Made by a program: the position numbers and the translations under genes. DNA of 64,000 nucleotides from assembly GCA_020846635.1 (NCBI GenBank), contig JADLDO010000047.1, forward strand, positions 248,001-312,000, read 5' to 3'. The notes beneath the pieces were generated by a model. That model made no database searches. It was not told the origin of the DNA and worked only from the letters and a program-made list of their open reading frames with translations. Position 1 is the first letter of the stretch, and every line of letters begins with the position of its first letter. Source of the DNA: Caldilineaceae bacterium. Lineage in GTDB: Bacteria > Chloroflexota > Anaerolineae > Caldilineales > Caldilineaceae. Of the stretch, positions 17,775 through 26,371 are shown one piece after another.

Positions 17775-18704
17775 TTAACTATAGTAGACCCAGCGATCCG
17801 ACGTGCGGTAGACGAAGATGGTCAGTGAAAAGACGACGATAAAGAGCATCACAGCCAGTGCAGACGCATAGCCCATGCGGAAATAGCGGAAGGCATGGTC
17901 ATAGATATGGATCATGTAGAGCAGGGTCGAGTTATTGGGGCCGCCTCCGGTCAGAATAAAGGCGTTGGCAAATGCTTGAAAGGCGTTGACCAGATTCAGG
18001 ACAAGCGTGAAAAAGATGGTAGGTGTCATCAAGGGGATGGTGATGCGCAACAAGCGCTGGATGGCGGTTGCTCCATCCACCTTGGCGGCTTCATAAAGCT
18101 CATTCGGAACCCCCTGGAGACCCGCCAAGAAGATGATCATGGTTGCGCCCAATCCCCACAGGCTCATGATGATCAGCGACGGCATTGCCCACTTTGGATC
18201 GCTGAGCCAGCGCACCGGCTCCAGCCCGATTAATTCCAGCGCCCAGTTGAGGATGCCGCGGCGGGTTTCAAAGATAAAGACCCAGACGATGGTTGCCGCC
18301 ACCACCGGCACAACCGAGGGGAGGTAGTAGATCGTGCGGTATGCACCCACCCCTCGGATGTCCGAGTTCAAGAGTAGCGCCAGGAGAAAGGCGACCACGA
18401 TCCCCAATGGCACGCTGACCCCCATGTAATAAAGGGTGTTGCGGATCGAAATCCAAAAGAGCGGGTCCCGGTTCACTGCCTCAGCGTAGTTTGCCCAACC
18501 GATGAAGGTCGCTTCGCTGCCGGTGGCGGTCCATTGGGTAAAGCTGTGGTAGAAGCCTGAGAGAATCGGGATCAGGTCGAAGGCGAGAAACGAGAGCAGC
18601 CAGGGCGCGATAAAGACATAGCCCAGCCACCAGCCCCGCTGTCTGCTGGTTGCGCCGGATCGCGCAAGGGATATGTGTTCCTGTCCGAGTGGCTGCGTCG
18701 TCAT
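17775..18704 (-). CDS. Sugar ABC transporter permease (MalF/UgpA type)
   Basis: Permease of 309 residues, six predicted membrane segments, EAA loop AAKVDGATAIQRLLRITIP. The ATG at 18704 is 3 bases after the stop of the binding-protein gene, so the two are translationally coupled; unlike the other importers here, no hairpin separates binding protein and permease. Confidence 0.93.
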   Translation of the reverse strand: MTTQPLGQEHISLARSGATSRQRGWWLGYVFIAPWLLSFLAFDLIPILSGFYHSFTQWTATGSEATFIGWANYAEAVNRDPLFWISIRNTLYYMGVSVPLGIVVAFLLALLLNSDIRGVGAYRTIYYLPSVVPVVAATIVWVFIFETRRGILNWALELIGLEPVRWLSDPKWAMPSLIIMSLWGLGATMIIFLAGLQGVPNELYEAAKVDGATAIQRLLRITIPLMTPTIFFTLVLNLVNAFQAFANAFILTGGGPNNSTLLYMIHIYDHAFRYFRMGYASALAVMLFIVVFSLTIFVYRTSDRWVYYS

Positions 18705-18707
18705 GGG

Positions 18708-20099
18708 CTAACCGGCCCAATACTCGTCGATGACTCCCTGCGCCTGTTCGGCGGCTTGGGCCAATGCGGCTTCGGGCGTGGCATCGCCAAAGAGCGCGGA
18801 CTGGATGGCCTGACCGACTATGTCGCGCACGCGCGTATGGGGCGGAATGATGTTTACTGAAACATCACTTGCCAGCGATTCCAGAACCTTGTCCCAATGG
18901 ATATTGGCGTCATAGTAGCTTGGGTCTTCGTTACATTCTTTCAGCGGCGAAGGGCGATCCTGCTGCTGCATGAACCAGCAGGCGGCCTCGTCATAGGTGA
19001 TCCGCTGGACCCACTTGAAGGCGGCTTCGCGCGTGCCTTCGGCGACCGCTTGCGGCACAATGTAGCTCCAGGCAAATTCCTCACCGGACAATCCGAGCGA
19101 TTGGGCATCGGGATTGTCGCCATTGCGGGGACGCAGCCCCATGTCCCAACTCATATCGGGGCGGAAGGTCTGCATATGAAAGAAAATGGAGACATTGGGG
19201 AAGTTGACGAGTTGCACGTCGTTGTACCAGGGTTGGGCTTCGGTCGCTTCGCCGGGAGCCAGGGTAAAGTCGATGACATTTTGGACGCCGCCATTGATCT
19301 CGTTGGTGAAGTTGACCATCCATTCCAGCGTGGCAAGTCCTTCCGGCGAGTTAAAGACGGGCTGCCTCAGATCGTCACTGTAGATTCTGCCATTGTTGCA
19401 ATAGAGCCAGGCAAAGAAGCTGCCGACAAAGCCGGACACATCCGCACCGACGACATTGGCCCCGATCTGGGTGATGCCGCGGCTGTCCATCTCAGTGAAA
19501 TCGCGGCATAGGGCTTCCAACTCTTGCCAGGTCTGTGGGATGGTCGGCTCGACACCGGCTGCGCTGAGCATATCCAGATTCACCAGTTCCAGGCCGGTGA
19601 TGCCGCCACCTGTCGGCATGGGCATGGAATAGAGCTGATCCTGCCAACGCATGTTGTTGATTTCCGCTTCGTAGAAGAGAGTTAGATCGAGCCCCGCTTG
19701 CTCAACATAGTCATCAATGGGGACAATCAGCCCTTCGTTTGCAAACTGGAGCAGTTCGGCCCGCGTCGCCATCAGCACTTCCGGCGGCTGATTGCTGGCA
19801 ATGCTGGCAAAGAGGTTTTCGGCGCGGTTCTCAAAGGGCTGCACCAGGTTTTGCACCGTGATGCCGGGGTTCTCCTCTTGGAAGGTCGCGATGATCTGGT
19901 TCATCAATTCTTCGCGCGCCGCGCCCCACACATTCCAAAAACGCACTGTGACCGCTTCTTGTGCGGGCGCACCTGGCGCTGCTGTGCCCGCGGTTGTGGG
20001 TTGGGCGGGTGCGGTCACCGTACAACCCGATAAGGCTGCGCCTGCGGCTAGGCCCGCACTGATCTGTAGAAATCCTCGCCGGCTCATGTGATGCTTCAT
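18708..20099 (-). CDS. Sugar ABC transporter substrate-binding lipoprotein
   Basis: Binding protein of 463 residues. N-terminus MKHHMSRRGFLQIS looks like a Tat-type SRRGFL signal, followed by lipobox LSGC and an Ala/Pro/Thr-rich linker; the mature fold starts at VTVRFWNVWG. The ATG at 20099 follows TAAGGAGACTGAACC; a second ATG at 20087 is less well placed. First gene of a minus-strand operon with two permeases and a FAD oxidoreductase. The ligand is likely an oligosaccharide or glycoside. Confidence 0.93.
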   Translation of the reverse strand: MKHHMSRRGFLQISAGLAAGAALSGCTVTAPAQPTTAGTAAPGAPAQEAVTVRFWNVWGAAREELMNQIIATFQEENPGITVQNLVQPFENRAENLFASIASNQPPEVLMATRAELLQFANEGLIVPIDDYVEQAGLDLTLFYEAEINNMRWQDQLYSMPMPTGGGITGLELVNLDMLSAAGVEPTIPQTWQELEALCRDFTEMDSRGITQIGANVVGADVSGFVGSFFAWLYCNNGRIYSDDLRQPVFNSPEGLATLEWMVNFTNEINGGVQNVIDFTLAPGEATEAQPWYNDVQLVNFPNVSIFFHMQTFRPDMSWDMGLRPRNGDNPDAQSLGLSGEEFAWSYIVPQAVAEGTREAAFKWVQRITYDEAACWFMQQQDRPSPLKECNEDPSYYDANIHWDKVLESLASDVSVNIIPPHTRVRDIVGQAIQSALFGDATPEAALAQAAEQAQGVIDEYWAG

Positions 20100-20191
20100 G
20101 GTTCAGTCTCCTTACAGAGCTATTCCGAATGGATATGCTTGGCTATGCCTCGATTCACTTTGGGACCTTCATGAGAATATGGCAGCGGCTG

Positions 20192-20535
20192 TCAGCCTGC
20201 CGCGACCGGTTGATGTGCATCCGCATAGAGATAGCACGCTGCAAATTGGTTTTCGCCGACGGTACAGGCGGGGGGATGGCGGCACAGCGTGCCATCGCGC
20301 GGGGGCAGCCTGGTGGCGCGTTCAGCAGGAATGGCGGCAGGCCCGGAATAGCGCCGTGTTTCTTTTCCCGCAGTGATGGCAGCGAAAAGATGAGCGCCTG
20401 GGTATAGGGATGTTTGGGCCTGCGATAGAGTTCATCAATGGAGGCCACTTCAACCAACTTGCCCGCATACACCACACCCACGCGATCCAACACCTGCGCG
20501 GTTAGCCCCATGTCGTGCCCGATTAAGATCATGGA
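20192..20535 (-). pseudogene. Remnant of oligopeptide ABC transporter ATPase (DppD-like C-terminus)
   Basis: Only the C-terminal third of a DppD/OppD ATPase survives. It starts abruptly at ASMILIGHDMGL (H-loop region) and runs through DRVGVVYAGKLVEV, the RRPKHPYTQAL motif and the C-terminal PGLPPFLLNAPPGCP block. Walker A, Q-loop, signature and Walker B are absent upstream. A frameshift near the C-rich run around 20259-20275 displaces the end; in the shifted frame VGENQFAACYLYADAHQP appears, then TGA at 20192-20194. The usual extended cysteine block is shortened as well. A frame stays open from 20667 to 20155, but its first 45 residues have no ATPase likeness. It lies next to a DppBCA operon on the opposite strand that lacks ATPases. 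Confidence 0.85.
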
Positions 20536-20601
20536 TGCGCGGGTAACAGAGGCATTGTCCATGAGAGAAGCAACGCGGGTGTGCAGAGCAGAAGGAACGA
20601 T

Positions 20602-20643
20602 TCCTATAGCGCATGTGGTTATGTGGGGAGTTACGCTATAGGA
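20602..20643. repeat. 10-bp inverted repeat next to the ATPase remnant
   Basis: TCCTATAGCG (20602-20611) and CGCTATAGGA (20634-20643) are perfect inverted copies 22 bases apart, in the non-coding stretch 20536-20967 between the remnant and the dppB-like gene. It may be an operator or the ends of a tiny mobile element. No transposase is nearby. Confidence 0.45.
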
Positions 20644-20731
20644 GCATTGCAGACTGTAACACAACATTTCAGGGTTGTCTACCTGCGTTTTTGCGCCGAT
20701 CCTGCGCCCGCGGCAGCCAGTTTACGCTCTG

Positions 20732-20760
20732 TTGACAGCCATAATGCCCTATGCTATAAC
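20732..20760 (+). promoter_or_regulatory. Sigma-70-type promoter for the peptide importer operon
   Basis: TTGACA (20732-20737), 17-base spacer, TATAAC (20755-20760): nearly consensus. It would start transcription near 20767, leaving a leader of about 200 bases before the dppB-like gene at 20968. The rest of the 20536-20967 gap shows no gene. Confidence 0.75.
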
Positions 20761-20967
20761 GGAAATGTGTTCGTTGGTTGCTCGATCCGGGCGAGAACCA
20801 TCATTCTTGCCCTTGCAGTCGTTGAACCGCTCCCCAGATAAGCAGTTGGTTAGAACCATCTATCGTGGTGCAGCTCATAGGTTGGCTAACAGAATGACTG
20901 GTGCGTAGGCCATGTGTGAATGGTAATCCGAGGCAGTCGGAGAGAATCGGGTAATCCGGGGTGATCC

Positions 20968-21891
20968 ATGGTTCGGTATATCGTCTGGCGTATCTTTGGC
21001 GTTGTCGGGGTTTTGGTGGCAATTTCCCTCATCACCTTTGCCCTCATGCACTCGATTCCGGGCGGGCCCTGGGATGAGTTGAAGATGCCTCTGTCGGGGG
21101 TGCAGCGCGAGAATATGCTGCGCTCGTATGGATTAGACCGGCCCCTCTGGGAGCAGTATCTCCGCTTTATCAAAAACCTTGTGACCTTCAATCTTGGCTA
21201 TTCGTTTGTTCACCGTTCGGAGACGGTGAACGAGTTTTTTGCGCGGGCATGGCCGATCAGCGCTTGGCTTGGCACCATGACCATGTTGGTGGCATTTCCA
21301 CTAGGGCTTTTCCTGGGATTTATCGGTGCCTTTCGCCAAAACACCTGGTGGGACTATGCCGCAACGACCATTTCGCTCTCCGGTTTTGTGCTTCCTTCGT
21401 TTGTGCTGGGTGTGGCTGCCGTGGTGATCTTTTCGATTGTGCTGAAGTGGCTGCCACCAGGGGGATGGGATGGCCCCAAATATTGGATTCTGCCCGTCTT
21501 TGTCAACTGCCTCGGCCCGATGGGCATCATTGCGCGCTATACGCGCGTGGCCTTGCTGGAGGTTCTGCGCGCGGATTATGTGCGTACCGCACGCGCCAAG
21601 GGGCTGAGCGAACGCAGGGTTCGCGTGCGTCATGTCCTGCGTAATGCGCTCACGCCCATCCTGGCGGTTGCTGGCCCGTTGGTCCCTGTGTTGATTACAG
21701 GTTCGCTCTTTGTCGAATCGGTCTTTTATATTCCTGGGATCGGGCGTTATTTTGCTGCGAGTGTCTTCCAGCGCGATTACCCGATGATTATGGCGACCGT
21801 CATGCTTTTCTGCGCGCTGGTCGGCGTGGTGAATCTTGTTACCGATATTCTGTATATGTTGGTCGATCCTAGAATCCGCCTGACGCGGTAG
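20968..21891 (+). CDS. Peptide ABC transporter permease (DppB/OppB type)
   Basis: Permease of 307 residues with the DppB N-terminus (RYIVWRIFGVVGVLVAISLITF), six predicted membrane segments and the conserved cytoplasmic loop TARAKGLSERRVRVRHVLRN. It ends in DILYMLVDPRIRL, the family signature. Upstream GGGGTGATCC is a modest ribosome binding site. First gene of an operon with DppC-like and DppA-like genes and a hydrolase; no ATPase is present except a remnant on the other strand. Confidence 0.93.
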   Translation: MVRYIVWRIFGVVGVLVAISLITFALMHSIPGGPWDELKMPLSGVQRENMLRSYGLDRPLWEQYLRFIKNLVTFNLGYSFVHRSETVNEFFARAWPISAWLGTMTMLVAFPLGLFLGFIGAFRQNTWWDYAATTISLSGFVLPSFVLGVAAVVIFSIVLKWLPPGGWDGPKYWILPVFVNCLGPMGIIARYTRVALLEVLRADYVRTARAKGLSERRVRVRHVLRNALTPILAVAGPLVPVLITGSLFVESVFYIPGIGRYFAASVFQRDYPMIMATVMLFCALVGVVNLVTDILYMLVDPRIRLTR

Positions 21892-21903
21892 AGTCCCCTA
21901 GAT

Positions 21904-22803
21904 ATGGCGAATGTTGCCGCTTACCCACGCCAACGTATATCGAATGACCCGATCGCTCGCCCGCGCAGCGTGTGGGGCATGGCTGCACAACGGTTCTTGC
22001 GCAACCGCACAGCGACGGTGGGGCTTGTTTTCTTGGTGCTGATCCTGCTGATCACGATTGTGCCGGGGCTTTTTGCGCGCTATGGCCGCGATGAAGCCAT
22101 GTTCCAGGATGCATGGCAGGGGCCATCGTCGCGCTATTGGTTTGGAACCGATGCCCTGGGCCGCGATGTCTACACCCGTATACTTTATGGCGTCCAGACC
22201 TCACTGATCGTGGGGCTGACGACCCAGGCGCTCTTGCTGATCATCGGCGTGGGCCTGGGAGGTGTGGCGGGGATGAGCGGCGGCAAGGTGGACTTTGCGA
22301 TCATGCGGTTGGTGGATATCATGGCCTCCTTTCCGCAACTGCTCTTTACGATCCTGCTGATGGCAACGCTTGGCATTGGCTTGCGCAATATTATCATCGC
22401 GCTTGTCGTCCCCGGCTGGGTTTCCCTTTGCCAGATTACGCGCGCACAGATTTTGTCGCTGCGTGAAACGGCATTTGTCGAGGCGGCCCATATGATTGGC
22501 GCACGACCAGGGCATATTTTGCGCCAACATCTGATTCCAAACCTGATTGCACCGATCATTGTCAATGTCTCCTTTACCTTGCCCGGCATCATTATGGCCG
22601 AAGCAGGCTTGAGCTTTCTGGGGGCGGGGATTGCAAAACCGCGTCCGAGCCTGGGCCAAATGGTGGCGGAGGGTGGGCAGAACATCAGCTACTATTGGCA
22701 TCTGGCTCTGTTTCCTGCGCTCGTGTTGGCGCTCATGATTCTTGCATTTGCCTATGTAGCCGATGGTCTGCGCGATGCCCTCGACCCCTCACAGACCAAC
22801 TAG
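21904..22803 (+). CDS. Peptide ABC transporter permease (DppC/OppC type)
   Basis: Permease of 299 residues; N-terminal cytoplasmic tail, then six membrane segments. The GTDALGRDVYTRILYG motif and the loop AAHMIGARPGHILRQHLIPN are diagnostic for DppC. It starts 12 bases after the dppB-like stop and partners it. The ribosome binding site is weak, so coupling is likely. Confidence 0.93.
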   Translation: MANVAAYPRQRISNDPIARPRSVWGMAAQRFLRNRTATVGLVFLVLILLITIVPGLFARYGRDEAMFQDAWQGPSSRYWFGTDALGRDVYTRILYGVQTSLIVGLTTQALLLIIGVGLGGVAGMSGGKVDFAIMRLVDIMASFPQLLFTILLMATLGIGLRNIIIALVVPGWVSLCQITRAQILSLRETAFVEAAHMIGARPGHILRQHLIPNLIAPIIVNVSFTLPGIIMAEAGLSFLGAGIAKPRPSLGQMVAEGGQNISYYWHLALFPALVLALMILAFAYVADGLRDALDPSQTN

Positions 22804-22949
22804 ATTCCTTGTGTAGTAAGTTTGTGCAGTGAGTATCCAGCTATCTCTCGCTGGATTTGCAAGTCTTTGATCACTGGCAATTTAAGTTCGCTGAACGTCG
22901 ATACCGTTTGTTGCTTTTTGTTACTTTCGAAGGAACAGGGGGATCCATC

Positions 22950-24716
22950 GTGTCACACGCAACGCAACTTAGCCGTCGAGACTTTTTGAAATGGGCCGGC
23001 ACGTCGTCTAGCCTACTCTTTCTTGCTGCCTGTGCGCCTGTGCCCGCAGGCAGCCCTGGGACAGCGCAGGAGGCCGCGCCCGCGGCTGCTGGGCCTGTCG
23101 TCAACAGCTTGGGTGTAGAACTTCCTGCCGATGCTGCTCCGCTGGCGCAGCAGACAGTTTATATTCAGGGGGGCAACAACATCTCAATTTCTGCCGACTG
23201 GTTCAAGGTCAACTATCGCCAATTGCCGGGAACGGGGCTAGGCGGCGAGCCGCTGGCAATTCTCGACAAAGATATGTCGCTTTTGCCGGGCGCCGCCGAG
23301 AGTTGGGAAGTGCTGGATGATAAAGTCACCTGGCATTTCCATCTGCGTAAGGATATGCAGTGGAGTGATGGCAAACCGCTGACCGCTCAGGATTGGGTCA
23401 ATTCCTTCCAGTATGGCGCGAACCCGGAGACGGGATTTGATTTTGCCTGGTATTTCTTTTTTATGAAGAACTGGACTGCGGTCAATTCGGGCGAGTTGCC
23501 TGTCGAGGAATTGGGCTGCCGCGCGGTGGATGACTACACGCTTGAGGTCGTGACCGAGTATCCGGCTCCTTATGTACCGGGTTGGCTCGCCATTTGCGTA
23601 CCCCACCCGAAGCACGCCTTTGACGAACATGGGGAGGCGTGGTCGTTGCAGCCGGAGACCTATGTGGCCTCTGGCCCCTTTAAGCTGGCAAAGGTGGAAC
23701 CTGACCAGGAGACTGTGTGGGAGATCAACCCGAACTATACAGGCTCTATCAAGCCATTGGTCGAGAGAATTGTCTATGTGCCAGGGGCGCAGCCTTTGGG
23801 CGGCAGCGCAGAAGCACCGCAGGTGAGCCTGGCTGCCTACCTGGCAGATGAGTATTACCATACGGGGCCGTGGAGTATTCCGAATCTTTCCGATCTACAG
23901 CGCGCACGCCAAGAAGTGCCCGACGAATTGCACAGCTATCCCCACTTTCAGACTTACTATGTGGGGATGAACACCTTCAAAGAACCCTTTGATAACCTTA
24001 AGGTGCGCCAGGCATTTAGCCATGCCATTGATCGCGATACACTGACCAGTACGGTCTTGAAAGATCAGGGCCAGCCTGCCTATACGATGCTGATGAAGGG
24101 CTTCCCAAGCGAGCATGTGGATCAATTAAAGGATGTCCAGAAGTATGATCCTGAACTGGCGAAGTCACTTTTGGCCGAGGCAGGATATCCCGAGGGTGAG
24201 GGCTTCCCGGCTCTGGAGATGTGGATTCGAGGCCCGGATCGCCCAGAAGCAGCCGAAGCCGTCGCCACCATGCTGGCGCAGAATCTGAACATCCAGGTCA
24301 GCGTTGTGCAATCCGAAGTGAAGACCTTTATGGACACGCTCAACGCTAAGGATCTGCTCTTTTACTGGGTTCCCTATCAGTTTGACTTTGTAGACGCCAG
24401 TAACTTCCTGAGCATTTGGCGATCGGACGGTCGCCATGCCTGGAAGAATGAGAACTTTGAGGAACTCTTGCGCCAAGCGGACTCCGAATTTGATGATCCT
24501 GCCAAGCGGGACGATCTATTCCTGCAAGCCGAACGTGTTTTGGTCGAGGATTGTCCGGCGGTCTTTGTCTTCCATCCCACCTTCTGGCAAATGTGGAAAC
24601 CTTACTTGGTGGGCGAAGATTTGACGCCGAACAAGGCAGGATTCTCTGCCTGGGTGTATCTGAACAATCGTATCTTCCGTACCTGGTACATCAATAATAC
24701 CTTCCCATCGGCCTAA
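22950..24716 (+). CDS. Peptide ABC transporter substrate-binding lipoprotein (SBP family 5)
   Basis: DppA/OppA-like binding protein of 588 residues. I start it at the GTG at 22950, preceded by GGGGGA; the frame is open from 22857 but the extra part is not signal-like. N-terminus has SRRDFLKW (Tat-like) and lipobox FLAAC. The body shows the family 5 pattern: WHFHLRKDMQWSDGKPLTAQDW, VRQAFSHAIDRDTL and the C-terminal W-rich segment. It follows the two permeases rather than leading the operon. Confidence 0.93.
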   Translation: MSHATQLSRRDFLKWAGTSSSLLFLAACAPVPAGSPGTAQEAAPAAAGPVVNSLGVELPADAAPLAQQTVYIQGGNNISISADWFKVNYRQLPGTGLGGEPLAILDKDMSLLPGAAESWEVLDDKVTWHFHLRKDMQWSDGKPLTAQDWVNSFQYGANPETGFDFAWYFFFMKNWTAVNSGELPVEELGCRAVDDYTLEVVTEYPAPYVPGWLAICVPHPKHAFDEHGEAWSLQPETYVASGPFKLAKVEPDQETVWEINPNYTGSIKPLVERIVYVPGAQPLGGSAEAPQVSLAAYLADEYYHTGPWSIPNLSDLQRARQEVPDELHSYPHFQTYYVGMNTFKEPFDNLKVRQAFSHAIDRDTLTSTVLKDQGQPAYTMLMKGFPSEHVDQLKDVQKYDPELAKSLLAEAGYPEGEGFPALEMWIRGPDRPEAAEAVATMLAQNLNIQVSVVQSEVKTFMDTLNAKDLLFYWVPYQFDFVDASNFLSIWRSDGRHAWKNENFEELLRQADSEFDDPAKRDDLFLQAERVLVEDCPAVFVFHPTFWQMWKPYLVGEDLTPNKAGFSAWVYLNNRIFRTWYINNTFPSA

Positions 24717-24730
24717 GCTTGCCGTGGGTT

Positions 24731-24760
24731 TGTCACCCTGAGCGCGGCGAAGGGTCTCTC
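24731..24760. repeat. Short intergenic repeat-like sequence
   Basis: TGTCACCCTGAGCGCGGCGAAGGGTCTC-type sequence between the binding-protein and asparaginase-like genes. It resembles a common dispersed intergenic motif (TCACCCTGAGC-GAAGGGTCTC) known from many bacterial genomes, with CCCT/AGGG arms. Only one copy is in this window, so the call rests on recall. Confidence 0.35.
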
Positions 24761-24795
24761 TGCCTTTCTGTAGCTCAAAGAGTCAAGGAATATCT

Positions 24796-25731
24796 ATGCT
24801 CATTATTGGTTCTGACGGCGCTTTCGAAGCGCTGCCACCCGCTATGCAGATGCTGAAGCAGGGGGGATCGGCGCTGGACGCGGTGGAAGCGGCGATCCGG
24901 ATTGTAGAGAGCCAGCGCGAAAATCACAGCGTGGGCATTGGCGGCTGGCCCAACCTGCTTGGGGAAGTGGAGTTGGATGCTTCCATTATGGATGGGAGGA
25001 CGCGAGCGGTGGGCGCTGTCGGTGCGCTGCGTGGCTACCCGCATCCAATTTCGGTTGCCCGCCGCGTGATGGAACGGCTGCCCCATGTCTTTGTGGTCGG
25101 GCAAGGTGCAAGCGACTTTGCTGCGGAGATGGGCTTTGCCCGCGAGGAAGGGCCGACTGATGTGGCGGCGCGTGAATGGATCGAGCGTATCCAGGCGAAT
25201 GTGCCGCCGGAGAAGCTACCTGCCTTGTTGCAGCGGCGCGAGATGGCTCCGTGGGTTTCGCTGGCGCGCGATCCGCAGCGGGTGGCGGGTACGATTGATG
25301 TCATTGCGATTGATGGTCAGGGCAATATTGCTTCAGGAGTGAGCACCAGCGGCTGGGCCTGGAAATATCCGGGGCGGCTAGGGGATTCGCCCATTATCGG
25401 TGCTGGCAATTATTGTGACAACCGCTATGGCGCGGCGGCCTGCACAGGCTTTGGCGAACTGGCAATTCGGGGCGCAACGGCTCATACCGTCGTCTTGCTC
25501 ATGCGCATGGGGATGCCCTTGCTTGAGGCTTGCCAACAGGCACTTGTCGATTTACCACGTCCGCCCGGTGCCGAGGATGAGAGCTTTATGAACATTGTCG
25601 CCGTGGATCGACAGGGCAACCATTGCGGTGTCACGAATGTTGCTGCGTGGAACAAGTATTTCTATATGACGCCGGAGATGGATGAGGCGATGGTCGGGCA
25701 CCGTGTCTTTGTAGAGGAGCGGAACGGCTAA
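24796..25731 (+). CDS. Isoaspartyl peptidase / glycosylasparaginase-type Ntn hydrolase
   Basis: Protein of 311 residues in the asparaginase-2 (aspartylglucosaminidase/isoaspartyl peptidase) family. Self-cleavage before the nucleophile Thr166 (VAGTIDVIAIDGQGNIA, 163-179) should give alpha and beta subunits; the GAGNYCDNRYGAAACTGFGE region (about 203-222) holds the substrate-binding Arg and the conserved TGxGE. No signal peptide, so cytoplasmic. Its place directly after a peptide importer suggests it cleaves imported beta-aspartyl peptides or glycosylasparagines. Which of the two is not decided by the sequence. Confidence 0.9.
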   Translation: MLIIGSDGAFEALPPAMQMLKQGGSALDAVEAAIRIVESQRENHSVGIGGWPNLLGEVELDASIMDGRTRAVGAVGALRGYPHPISVARRVMERLPHVFVVGQGASDFAAEMGFAREEGPTDVAAREWIERIQANVPPEKLPALLQRREMAPWVSLARDPQRVAGTIDVIAIDGQGNIASGVSTSGWAWKYPGRLGDSPIIGAGNYCDNRYGAAACTGFGELAIRGATAHTVVLLMRMGMPLLEACQQALVDLPRPPGAEDESFMNIVAVDRQGNHCGVTNVAAWNKYFYMTPEMDEAMVGHRVFVEERNG

Positions 25732-25743
25732 TCAACCGGAATG

Positions 25744-25782
25744 GAGATACAGGGCCTGTGTTATGCACAGGCCCTGTATCTC
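25744..25782 (+). terminator. 17-bp hairpin after the peptide importer operon
   Basis: Perfect 17-bp stem (GAGATACAGGGCCTGTG / CACAGGCCCTGTATCTC) with a 5-base loop, 13 bases after the hydrolase stop. No T tract follows; likely a terminator or 3'-end-stabilising structure. Confidence 0.7.
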
Positions 25783-26371
25783 TCATTGCCGAAAATTTGC
25801 AACAAAAATGGGCAATCGTAGGAAAGTAAAATTTGCTATTGACAGCGTCGTATATTTGCTGTAAGGTAATCGCAGGTTACTGCCGTAGGATAATGGTCTT
25901 AATTTCTTCGTATTCTCCTTGCTCCCTTTTTCTCCCTTGTTGATAAGTACACCGTCTGGACTTGCTTGAGGCTTGAGGTCGGCGGGGAAGTTTGTTCTCT
26001 CTTTTGACAATTGAATCGTCCCGTACTCGATTGCTTTGGCTGCAGAGGCATCGCTCGATTTCGATACGCTCCGGCTGGTGTGGTGTTGGTTCTTGGTATC
26101 AATCAGGCTTCATCAAGATCATCTTCAAATGCGATCACCTGGTCGTCGCGCGAGCGGCAATAAGGTTCAACTCTCCACAGGCTGAATCTCTATCGGCCTA
26201 CAGTTGACGAACGGAGTTCGGTATGACGTGATGCTCTTCTCCCATAAAACCGACGTTGGACAGACAACCACAGTTTCCCGTACCTGGAACCCGAACCCAC
26301 GTACGAAGATTCCTAGCACATTGTGACTTCTCGTAATCGGCTGCCGGCATTGTAGAGGAGGAGGTTGGGCA
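25783..26371. other. Non-coding gap upstream of the RND operon
   Basis: About 590 bases with no convincing gene. It is more AT-rich than the flanks at its left end and holds a promoter at 25839-25867. Open frames of 60-77 codons exist on both strands but have no recognisable domain, and the strongest run antisense. It may be an untranslated leader or a decayed gene. Confidence 0.5.
25839..25867 (+). promoter_or_regulatory. Candidate promoter for the RND operon
   Basis: TTGACA (25839-25844), 17-base spacer, TAAGGT (25862-25867). A good -35 and spacing with a moderate -10. If used, the leader to the RND gene would be about 500 bases. Confidence 0.5.

Noticed and set aside
20155-20667. Frame of 170 codons as an intact ABC protein
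   Set aside because: Only its middle resembles an ATPase; it lacks all nucleotide-binding motifs upstream and its end is out of frame, so I call the region a remnant.
20536-20967. Complete mobile element around the 10-bp inverted repeat
   Set aside because: No transposase, no target-site duplication and only 22 bases between the arms.
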